Below are positions 20,475 through 30,618 of a stretch of DNA of 64,000 bases, piece after piece. Under the pieces are notes generated by a model. It did not search any database, was not told the DNA's origin, and worked only from the letters and a program-made list of their open reading frames with translations. Position 1 is the stretch's first letter, and the number at the start of each line of letters is the position of its first letter. The translations under genes were made by a program, and so were the position numbers. The DNA is from Cryptomeria japonica (Eukaryota; Streptophyta; Pinopsida; Cupressales; Cupressaceae): assembly GCF_030272615.1 (NCBI RefSeq), contig NC_081414.1, positions 339,492,502 through 339,556,501 of the forward strand. The letters run 5' to 3'.

Positions 20475-23400
20475 TTACAAGTCCTTTTCAACATCTATGG
20501 CTTCTTCTACTTGTGGTTCTGTTGCAACCTGTTCTAACTACTTTGCATCCAGTACTGCATATTTTCTTGTCCACTCCTGGTATACATCATCAGCAGGCCA
20601 CGAGAAGTTAATTACTTTTCCCTTTGTCTTGGCTAATCTTTTCCAAGAATTCCTCATTTTGTTAACCTCTGAATTTAGAAAACCATAATGAGATTTCATT
20701 TTCTCAATCTCCTCAATTGTTTTGATAAATATGGAGGCATCCTCTGACTTAATAATTCCTTTTATTCTTAATGACAATTAGGCTTCTAATTCCTTAAGCC
20801 ATATTTGTTTGTCCTTTAATTGAGTTGGACTGGCAAAACCCCCTAGGAGTAATTCAAAAACTTCATCAGTGTAATCTTTCTTGTACGAGTTGATCTTTCT
20901 ATCTGCATTATCTACTCCTTCTGCTAATTTTACTAAATCTTTTGTCATATCACAAGTAGAATTGATAATGGGGTCAGCCCCTGCCTCATCATAGGATACA
21001 CAAATAAGTTCTATAGCCTGCTCTCTAGGTCCCCACTTGTCAAAAATAGGCATTAGAATAGCCTTGTCTCCATTTAGCTCATCCCACATGTCCAAAATAT
21101 TACCCATGTTGATGTACATTAGTGAGGACCCTATGGTGTCAGCAAAACTCAAAATTGTAGCCCTTACCCTCTCTTCATATTTCTTTGCATATAGGGCCTG
21201 AGCTTGTTTTAGCTTCTCCAATTCATCAGGAGTGATCTCAATCAACTAGGAACTAGAAGGTGCTAGAAATGGTTGGAATTCAATAATGGGGCTAGTAGGT
21301 GGAGGCCTTGCAAGAGAGGAGGAGATCATCAATGTTGAGGACTCACCTTGATGGTATTGTCTTGCCAACTGGCTTTGTAGCTTGGCAATGATGCTATCTT
21401 TACCCCTTACCTCCTCCTTGGTACTGTTATAAGCTTTTAAAATTGTCTCCAACTTAGCTTGGAGTTCTGCCTTTTCCTTTGCCTCTCTTTTTGCTACTAC
21501 AACACTAAACTTTCCAATCTCTAGAATAGTGCTAGCAACTTCCACCACCCTAGTGCTTTGTACTCTTTTCACTATCATACCTCCAAGGTAACTTGACCCT
21601 GGAGTATCCCTTTTCTTTTTATTCTCATCTCTTTTTAGGGACCACATGACCAAAGTAGCATCATCCTTGCTAAAGGTGACTCCTTCCATGGGCTTAGTCT
21701 CTTTCCTTACTGCCTCTAAAACCAAGGCATATGCTATGTCCCATATAGGGAGATTAAGTACACCAACCTTTGCTACCATGTCTCTTCCTTGCTCAGGAGT
21801 GATGGTCTTGAACTCAATAATCATCTCTTTCTTTATTTCTTCCTCCACCATAGTCGGATCCTTGTGGGGCTGCTAACTCTTCCTCTTCTCACTTCTAGCA
21901 TTGAAATGATCAATATTCTGCTTCCACACAGATTGCATGAAAGCTCTTGATGTGACAAAGGTGCTATCAACCAAGAAATATTCACTAGCTTGTTTAACAT
22001 TAGGATCCAGCTCCTGGCCTTTGAACTCATCAATAGTTATATTCATTTCAGCATTAAGGGGCTCTTTTGGCATTCCCTCTTCTACTTCATCATAGGTGTA
22101 GGCTATCTCCCCAAGGATACCTAATTGTAGCAGTTGCTCATCTGTTGCTTATTCATCTCCTATATGAATAGGGGATTGAGATGGTGAATACAAGGGATCA
22201 TCAAATTGCACTTCCTTTCCCACCCTTTGCTTCTTTGGGCTCTCCTAAATATCAATGATTTCTTGTATTTTTCTCTTACCTTTTGAAGTTGAAGGCTCCC
22301 CTATTGTTGGTACTAACACACTATATTTGGAGCTTTTATGTAACACATAATCACTTGGAGAGATTGTTTTGGTAGATGTAGACCTAGTTAAAACTAGTTT
22401 TACCTTCTTAGGATTATTTTTAATCACAGCCTCCCTTTTTTCTTTCGATGTCTACATCACATCTTTAAAACAAAGAATTAAGAATTTTGCATTTTCTTCA
22501 AAGGGGTGGAAACTGGACAAAAGATCATAACTAGTGTCAAATTGGTGCACAAATTCTAAGGCCTTCTTGTAGGCCACCCATTTCTCTCTCCTCAACTCTT
22601 TCTCATCCAAATCGAACTCATTCCTGATTAGGTCCTCAGGGAATTGAAATTGATGAGGTCTGCATCTGCATACTACTCTTTTCCTGAGCATGTTGTTGAA
22701 GAAATCTTCAGGGTTGGCACACCTTGATACTATAGTTGATAAATGATAGGGTTGAAGGAAATCTTCAAAACACATCCAACCCCCTTTAGTTATCACAAAC
22801 TGATGTGCTATAGTTATTCTAGGGAAAATGGTCCCTTTACCTCTACCTATTAGCTCTGCCTCTTGCACACTTCCAATCTGCCTAAGGACTTCTACAATTC
22901 CTATTTTTAATGGGACCTGGTAAGGAAACAAAAATGGAGTACCTCTGAAACCATACACTCTAAAAACTATGGAAATAGGGTACAAGTACATATCACCCCA
23001 ATTATGGACAACTTTTATATTCTCAGCAAATTCCTTTGGCCTAAGGAATTCTAAAAGAGCTTTAGGGACTCTTGCATTTTCTGAGCATAAAAGAGTCCTA
23101 ATCTTGGATGCAAAGCACTTATCAAATCTTAAGTAGCTAGCATCTTCTCTGTCCCATGACAGTACTATGCTCCACAACTGAACTGGCATCTTCTCTCCAT
23201 CCTTTTCTTTTACTAGATCCATTCCATTTGCAAAGTAATCTCCACTCTTAAATAAAAATAGGTGCATGCGGAGGGAGTACCATCCAAAAGGCCTGTCCAC
23301 TTTTCCATTTTTTATCCCTATCAAACCTTCATGGATGGCATCAGTGATAAAGGGTGCATAATCAAATGTCACTGTTAGAGAAGGATTTAAAATTTGAGCA

Positions 23401-24095
23401 ATCTTTAGCATGTAATGAGTTGGCATGTTTGCTTCAGCATCCCCTCCAAAAATTTGGTAGAGTGACTAGTATAATCCCTTGGCTCTCAAAGTGAATAGAT
23501 TTAAGGAGAAAGGCTCCATAGTATTGGGTCCTACAACAGATAATCCACCTATTTTAACAAAGAATTCTTTAAGAGGTCCATTCCTAAGGTAATTCCTCTA
23601 TGTATTGTAAACCTGAGCCAATGATTTGAAATTGATGAGTTCCAAATAGTTGGACACTTCACTAAGCCTGAATGCATTTCTGAACTTCTCATCATTAATC
23701 TCAATGAGGGTTTTTCCATTTATGTCCCTAACACTCTTTGTAATGGGGTCATAGTTTTGTGCAATCTGAGTTAGTAGATCCACATCCATGAATACTCCAG
23801 GGACCACCAATTTTCCTACATCCAACTCCCAAATACTGTTCATTGGGGCTAGGGAATGTCTCATCCTGAATCCGACCTTGAATAGACCCAACCCAGACAA
23901 TCCTACCTATGGGTCTCTCAGCCAGTTGCCTTTGTCATACAATCCTTCCCCTATTCTCAGGTGAGGAGCTTTTAGCACTAGCTCTTTAACCTTAGCTGCC
24001 ACATTAGTTGACATGGTTAATTGCTCTAGGAAATCATCACAGATCACCCTCTCTTGGTAATTAATTTTCCCTGAGAACTCCCTTTTAGGTGCCAT
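20475..24095 (-). pseudogene. LTR-borne ORF of C1, 3' LTR copy: unknown ~1,206-residue protein
   Basis: ATG at 24095 (MAPKREFSGKINYQERVICD), stop TAA at 20475-20477 (after DVEKDL): 1,207 codons in one frame with no frameshift but about ten in-frame stops (for example 23907, 23598, 22452, 22245, 21246, 20778). Where another copy shows the codon, several stops are CAG or TGG there. Residues ~1-530 look globular, with conserved blocks LRIGEGLYDKGNWLRDP, SIWELDVGKLVVPGVFMDV, LINFKSLAQVYNT and MPTHYMLKIAQILNPSL. A basic, Ser/Pro-containing linker follows. The C-terminal ~450 residues are coiled coil with the spacer RPPPTSPIIEF. No protease, RT, integrase, transposase or envelope (signal peptide/TM) feature is visible. 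Function unknown. Confidence 0.8.
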
Positions 24096-24424
24096 CTCAA
24101 TAATACTATGCAAGTAACTTAATTACTAACCATAGCAATTCTATAACAGATCAAAATCCCAATTCAAACAAACTATCAAGTAATTGCTAAGCAAAAGTAC
24201 AAGAGAACCTGTTCTTGGCTTGAACAAATCTGCTCTGCACCCACTTCTTCACAATAGCTCTTCGAAATGATGCCTACATTCAATTGATGTGAGACCATAT
24301 ACGGCAATCGTGCTCTTAACTACAACATTGAAACCGCATGCTTCGGTCATCCCTTTAGAATTGAATTCATAGAAGAATTCAAAAATTTCACTCCAATGAG
24401 TCATAACATGTTAGTGTATTTTCT

Positions 24425-25860
24425 TTTCGCTCTTTCACCATTTTGCAGAGCATAACACCCTAGCATGTTTATTCAATGAAGTGACGCTAACTGCTAGATC
24501 AAATCAAACTTGCACTGCCTTTACCCTTTTACCTTTTCTCATCTAGCAATAGGCTAGAATTCTTTTCTCTATTTCGGAAAAGATAACCTTCATGCACTTT
24601 AAACTAGTGAAGCTGCGCTGGCCGTCCAATCAGATGGGTCTTGATCGATCTTTATCTCCACTTGATCTTACTGTGTTAGGCCCTATATCCTTTTTGCCAC
24701 TTCACAAGCGTTAACCCTCGAATGCTTTTCTTTCACGAAGCTACGCCAAGCGTTGGATCAAATGAAACTTACTCGGCCTTTAATTCCAGCTGAGACTATC
24801 AACTCCTTTAACTAACCATGCCTTATCCTAATGGCTAACGGTTTTCACCATTTTGCAAAGCATAAACCCTGGGCACTTTCTGGTCATGAAACAATGAGAA
24901 GTGTTGGATCAATCTTGAGATGAATGCCTTTTAAGTGGGCCCTTTACCCAGGAATCATTGACCCCACTTTCTATCCAGTTAACAAATGCCATGTGGCAGT
25001 CAACCATTAGCCCTAGAAACATCTTTGGGTTCCATCCTAGATCCGCCATGTGTTATCTTTATCATTCGCTCATAACTGCCTATCACACCTAGGTGGGCCC
25101 TCATCCACGTATCAACCGACACATCACTGCCAAGCTCCATAAAATAAAATAGCTGTCATGCCACATCATGTCGAATGGAACTTCTATCTGTCTTTCACCA
25201 TTTCATGAACATTAATCTTTGTTCACTTTTCAGCCACGAAACAACAAGAACTGTTGGATCAAAACAGAGTTGATCGTCTTTTAACTTCATGCATTACCTA
25301 TCCTTTGGGCCCAGCGGCCCTTTATCCTCAAATTTAGTTCGCTAAACACTTTGATTTTCAGCCACATGTCACTTTCTTACTTGCCATTTAAACCAACTGG
25401 ACTGCTAACTTGGAATGCCATGTCATTTTTGCCACTTTACGAAAGCTATCTTTCAAGCACTTTCATCCCGCAAAACTGCGCTAGCCGTTAGATCTTGGGG
25501 ACTTGCGCATCTATTATGCCTGTCATGAACCTCCTTGCTCAGACCCAAAAACCTTTCACTATTTCACAAAGAGTAAACCACCAGCATCTCTTGATCGTGA
25601 ATCAATGTGAGCCGTAGATCTCTTTCAAGTCGTCACAGCTGGGTCCCACCAAACCTTTTCTCCATTTCATGAAAGGTAACTTACTTGCTTTTTTCAGCTG
25701 TGAATCAACACAAGATGTTGGATTCAAAATGAGATGGAGTCTCATTAAGCTGGCCGCCAATGCATGCAGTCAAGCCTACTTTTTCCTTTCACTATTTCAC
25801 ATAGCTTAACACACCAGCATTTTCACCTAACGAAATAGCGAAAGTCATAGATTTATCTGA
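24425..25860 (-). repeat. Degenerate tandem repeats in U3 of C1 (3' LTR copy), about nine units
   Basis: A diverged unit of ~75-150 bp recurs near 24425, 24540, 24661, 24789, 25187, 25425, 25552, 25655 and 25789. Each plus-strand copy shows a core like CACCATTTCGCAAAG, then TAA and GCACTTTT, then CGTGAAACAACG and GCCGTTGGATC. They lie upstream of the ORF and could be U3 enhancer repeats. The same block is in the 5' LTR (about 38340-39850) and in C2 (about 52650-53900). Confidence 0.7.
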
Positions 25861-26191
25861 GAGTTGTGTGATACTTATGAGACCCGACAACATTTAGGAA
25901 AAGGCATAAGAGATAGGCGTAAATTTTTACAATTATTTAACGACTGCCTAGGTAAGTAACAAGGGGGGGACACTTTACATGACTTAAAGACCCATTACTC
26001 AAGTGAATAAAGTAATGCAAAAATTGAAGCTAGAGGGTTTTTTATCAGACATTTGAGCGATTAAAAACTAAACCCTTAACCCTTAAAGATCTAGAACATA
26101 TTTGAAGCAACTAATAGCATACCTGACTCAAAATTTTCAAAACTTAGCCAATCATGGGAAAAGAAAACCCATTTCTTAAATAGTGATAACA

Positions 26192-26480
26192 GCAGCTCTG
26201 ACTAGGGATGGTTGATCGCAAGATCAACATAAGAAACTTAGGAAAATCTAGAGAAACAGGCCAAAACACAAGCCCAAAAACAACAACAAAAGCAAACCTA
26301 CATATATACAAACAATGACCTACTGTGCATGGACTTTAAGAGAAATAATGCTTCAGGAATTGTCCATGCACTAGAAATTCCTATACTTCATCATTCATAT
26401 TCTTCAAAAAATAAGAATCCTTTCCATTTAAATCACAGACCACAAAAGGGCCAATCCATAATGATTCAAATTTCTTATGC
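26192..26480 (-). other. C1 region between integrase end and 3' LTR
   Basis: About 290 bp of A-rich (plus strand) sequence with no supported ORF. A purine tract is expected on the minus strand next to 26191, but the sequence there (AGTCAGAGCTGC) is not purine-rich, so the priming site has decayed or is atypical. Confidence 0.5.
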
Positions 26481-27840
26481 TTTCCTTTGTCCTATCCTCT
26501 TGCATTCCATTGAAGAACAACATCACTGATTTGAAACTTCCTCAATGATGTCCTTTTATCAAAAAGGTACTTAGACTGCAATTGGATCTTCAAGTTCCTC
26601 TTATGGGCTAATGACCTGATTTCTTCCACTTCGACCATCTGGATCATTCGATCCTCAATAGGCTCTAACATTTCCATGTCTTCACCTGCAAGAACTTATA
26701 CACTAGAAGAAGATTGTTTATAGGCACTCTGGCCTATGTACCATATACCAATTCAAATGGTGACATTCCAATGGCTTTCTTGATAGTGATTCTGTCCGCC
26801 CACAAAGCTAGTCTCAACTTTTGATCCCATGACCTCTTGTTTTCTTCTAAGATTTTCTTGATAATGTTCAAGAGGTTTTTATTACTGGATTCTGCTTGTC
26901 CATTCCCTTGAGGATGATAGGGTGAAGAGTAAGACATGAGTATCCCATGAATAGTACAAAAATTGACAAACTCTTCTGACCTAAAACTCATAGCATTGTC
27001 CATTACTAATTTCACAAGAACCCCAAATCTAGTTATGATACAATCCATCAAGAAATCAATAACAATTTTACTTGTATCTCTTCTGGTGGGAATAGCTTCA
27101 ATCCACTTTGTAAAATAATCTGTAGCTAGTATAATCCACCTATGACCTCTTCCTAATTTTTCAACAATCTCTCCAATAAAGTCTATCCCCCATTGCACAA
27201 AAGGGGCTTCCACCATAACTGGATTCAAGGGCAGGGCTCCTTCATATTTTAGCTTGGATGAAAACCTTTGGCATGGGTCACATCTCCTAACATATTCTTG
27301 AGTATCCTTGAATAGGGTAGGCCAATAATACCCAACCTAGACTATTTTTCCAGTAGTTGTCTTAGTAGAGTAATGACCTCCACATATTCCATCATGCATT
27401 TCAATCAGCATTCTCTTTGCCTGGAATTCATCTAAACACACCAGTAACCCTCCATCTCTATTTCTCCAAAACAAGTCACCTTGAATGAGAACGTATTTCC
27501 AAGACTTCAATTTTAGGGTTCTTCTTTGATTGTGTGTCATCCCTTCTGCAAATGTTGCATCCCTTAAGAAATGCACTATCTCTGAGTACCAGGGTTGGTT
27601 TTCAATACTAGTAACTGAAACACTTTTGATTTCAACATTATTTATCTCAACATTTAGAAGACTAGATTCAGTCATAAGCTTGGCTAGACCTAAGCCTCTC
27701 ACCAATTTGGTGATCTTTATTTCCAAGTCAAATTCTTGGATTCTATTAATCCATCTGCACCTTCTTCCTATAACCTCAGATTGGGACAAAATATCCTTAA
27801 CTGCAGCATGTGGGACATAAGTAGTGACTTTTGCATTCAC
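26481..27840 (-). pseudogene. Integrase of C1 (with end of RNase H segment)
   Basis: Read from 27840 down. The N-terminal zinc-binding region has HDGICGGHYS and a CDPC pair (HHCC). The catalytic core has WGIDFIGEIVEKLGRG (first Asp), VMDNAMSFRSEEF (second Asp) and NGQAESSNKN (Glu), so the DDE triad is visible. A stop after TTTGKIV near 27337 and another near 26734 break it. A C-terminal SH3-like segment follows near 26500-26680. Role in the family: joins cDNA to host DNA. Identity is firm; this copy is inactive. Confidence 0.85.
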
Positions 27841-28288
27841 AAGGTATGGCCTGAAAGCCTTAACAGCTTTAACTAAAGCATAAGCCTATTTTTCCATGGT
27901 TTCATACCTTAATTTTGCTACTTGCAAAGACTTGCTATAGAAAGCTATGGGATGTTCATATCCCTCATTATCTTTTTGTAACAAAACTGCAGCTACTATA
28001 TGGTATGAAGCAAAAGAGAACAGAGAAAAGGGCTTACTATAATCAGGAGATTTCAGCACTGGTGCTTCCTGAATGGCCTTTTTAATCTCATCAAATGCCC
28101 TTGATGCTTCTTGGTCCCAGCAAAATGTTGTATCCTTCTTAAGAAATTTTACAATGGGCTTCACTATGTCTCCAAAATTTGCAATGAATCTTCTAACAAA
28201 ATTAACCTTGCCCAAAAAGATTGGATACCTTTGACATTTTTTGGTGCAAGCACATTGTTTATTGCCTCAATTCTTTCAGGGTCTATTC
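27841..28288 (-). pseudogene. Degenerate Ty3-type RNase H/connection segment of C1
   Basis: Follows RT directly: VNFVRRFIANFGDIVKPI is the usual RT-to-RNase H thumb/connection, then FDEIKKAIQEAPVLKSPDY and AFYSKSLQVAKLRYETMEK. The first catalytic Asp, normally in TDAS, is replaced (SFASYHIVAAVLL), so this RNase H looks catalytically dead by design. That fits an element carrying a second, archaeal-type RNase H, as described for the Tat group. Confidence 0.75.
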
Positions 28289-28980
28289 TTAACCCTTCCT
28301 TGGAAACAATATTCCCAATAATTTTCCTTCAGTGACACCAAAATGACACTTCTTGGGATTTAATGACACACCAAATTCCAAAGCCTTATTAAACACCTTT
28401 TCCAAATGTCCATAGTGGTCATCAGCCCTTTTAGAGAAACAAGTTAAATCATCTTGATAAACCACCATGATGATGTTGATGAGTTCTTTAAAGGCTACAT
28501 CCATGGCTCTCTGAAATGTAGCTCCAGCATTTTTTAATCCAAATGGCATTCTTACATAGACATATGTTCCCCATGGGGTAGTGAAGGCAGTTTTGAATTG
28601 TTCAGATTCCTTCACCAACACTTGATTGTATCCTGAAAAACCATCCATCATGGACAAAAGATCACAACCAGTTACTCTCTGCAACATGGCTTCCATATTG
28701 GGGGAAGAGTAATTATCTTTTAAAGAAGCAACATTTAAATTTCTAAAATCCACACACAATCTTATGTCCCCATTTTTCTTTCTTACTGGGACCAAATTGG
28801 AGACCCATGAAGAATGTCTTATAGATTTTATAATCCCTCCTTCTCTTAACTTATTCAATTCTTGCTGCATCTTGGTTTCTAACAGGGGGTTAATAGGTCT
28901 CTGCTTTTGTCTAAAAGGCTTAGCATTTGGAAGTAAAGGGACTTCATGCTAAAACAAGTCTTGTCTATATGCCTTTAGGT
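28289..28980 (-). pseudogene. Reverse transcriptase of C1
   Basis: Shows the RT series: LREGGIIKSIRHSSWVSNL, RKKNGDIRLCVDFRNLN, LLSMMDGFSGYNQV (first catalytic Asp), MPFGLKNAGATFQRAMD, and VVYQDDLTCFS, where the YxDD box is intact. A one-base deletion near 28313 throws the frame after VTEGKLLG. A TAG precedes it near 28949 (LF*HEV), shared with C2. RT copies element RNA into DNA inside the particle. Confidence 0.9.
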
Positions 28981-29290
28981 CTTCATAAGACCAAGCAAAA
29001 ACATGTTTATATCTCTTCAATAAATTAATAAGATTAGTTCTGACATGAGGGGGTAATTTCTTTCCAATGTATACTAACTTAGGGGATGATTCAGTCCCCA
29101 GGTTCACCTCCTCCAATTCTTCTAACTTGGTGGTAGACTACTAATGTGGGTGACTATCATTGTAGCTGAACATACTCTCTAGCTCTACCAACCCTTTAGG
29201 TATCTCATTTGTTTCCAATTGGACCAAGTCATTTCCAAACACTATTTCCTTGTTGTCAACCACTTCCACCAATGCATTGCAATCAATCTT
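28981..29290 (-). pseudogene. Linker between RNase H and RT of C1, including N-terminal RT part
   Basis: Continues the polyprotein: motifs such as LPPHVRTNLINLLKRYKHVF and SYEDLKAYRQDLF match the conserved pre-RT region seen in C2 at about 63150-63250. A stop near 29141 interrupts it. Confidence 0.65.
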
Positions 29291-29983
29291 CTATCCATTA
29301 TAATCATCAACACATTGAATGAACCTAAGAATATCTTCATCATCGGCAAAAACTTGCCAATTATACACATTATCAAGGATGGCAGGCCTAGATTTTATTT
29401 CCATAGTGGATATGCAGGTTAGTGTTGCATCATCATTTTTCAACGCAACATTAGCTAAAAAGTCTTCCATAATATTCTTTGATCTCTCTGTCCAATTAAT
29501 AGAAAATGCACTAAAATGCTCAATGACATCCCCAACTACATGTTTATATCTCTTTAACCTATCATTTTTGGATGCATATTTGGATCTTACCTGAGAGACA
29601 ACCAATTCTGAATCTCCTAAAACTTTCAATAGTTGTATCCCATGCCTCTTTGCAACTTCAAGCCCCAATAATAGAGCTTCATATTCTGTAGTATTGTTTG
29701 TGCACTGAAAGGCTAATAGAAAAGAATATTTAAAAGTTATACCTGATGGGGATACAAAAAGGACTCCTTCTCTAGACCCTTCTTTGGAGCAAGCTCCATC
29801 AAAATACATCTGCCATAAACCATGTTGTTGTGATTCTAATTCAATCACAATGGAGTCAATATTCTTCAACTGGGGTAAAATTGGTTGCACTCTAAAATTA
29901 TCAAGATCAACATCTATCATACAATTGAGCATGTTAGGATCCACTTTTTCAATTACTCTAGGAGGACGTGGTTCTCTATACAA
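29291..29983 (-). pseudogene. Archaeal-type RNase H (aRNH) of C1, between protease and RT
   Basis: An open 230-codon stretch. Catalytic signature: MYFDGACSKEG (Asp), NNTTEYEALLLGLEVA (Glu), LKVLGDSELVVSQV (Asp) and a last acidic site near NIMEDFLANVA. This is the plant/archaeal RNase H1 subtype, not the usual Ty3 RNase H. It lies upstream of RT, right after the protease tail (VKLYREPRPPRVIEKVD). Expected role: removal of RNA from the RNA/DNA hybrid, replacing the degenerate domain after RT. The core residues are still present; the polyprotein around it is broken. Confidence 0.85.
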
Positions 29984-30618
29984 CTTGACCTGATTCCCAT
30001 TGATTGGGATGGTGGCATAAGATAAATCTAATTGGACATTTCCTCCTACTGCTGCTGCCCACTACCTGGATAACAACATGCCATAATGGGGCTTAGTGTC
30101 AATAACAATAACATCTATTTTGTAAGTTGCCTCAAGAAATGCTGCTATCTTCACTTCAACTCTACAGTACCTATCATAGGTACTTCTTTGTTATCCATAG
30201 CATAGCATTTTCCATATATAGTAGTTACTGATAGTCCTAGTTCTTTCATAACACCATAAGGCATTACATTAGCAACTGGCCCTGAGTCTATCATACAAAT
30301 TTTTATCAGCCGGTTATTCACTAATAAAGTAACATAAAAAGGATCTACCTATGAAGGCTCTTGAGTAATAGTGGTTCCAACACAAACCTCTGGGGTTTAG
30401 AACTCCTGATCCTATCCATTTTTAACTGAACCAATGGGTAGGACTATGTCAGTGTCAGATATATTAGAAAACAAAGACAAGGCAGCATCCCTATGTTCTT
30501 TTATTTTCAGTAATTCTATTAATGGGATAGTAACTTTCATCTATGTAAGAGCCTGATCCATATCAAATGTGGAATTGCCACTCAACTCAACATTAGTTTT
30601 AATTCTTTCTGCCTTAGG
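29984..30618 (-). pseudogene. Protease (retropepsin) region of C1
   Basis: CMIDSGPVANVMP near 30290 is the catalytic DSG motif, followed by MKELGLSVTTIYGKCYAMDN and DTKPHYGMLLSRQWAA, the usual second half. A TAG after EPS near 30351 precedes it and is shared with C2. Family role: processing of the gag-pol polyprotein. Broken by stops and a frameshift near 30170. Confidence 0.8.

Larger units (their letters stand above)
19534..26191 (-). repeat. 3' LTR of C1 (6.66 kb, contains an ORF)
   Basis: Pairs with 33477-40148 over its whole length: termini, ORF, spacer and upstream repeats correspond in order. In sense orientation: ~2.1 kb of degenerate repeats, the ORF (24095 to 20475), a TATA-like box, then ~840 bp of R/U5. 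Confidence 0.95.

Noticed and set aside
20475-24095. LTR ORF as a captured host gene with introns
   Set aside because: One frame runs the full length in the left LTR and all three copies are collinear; I see no intron-like interruptions.
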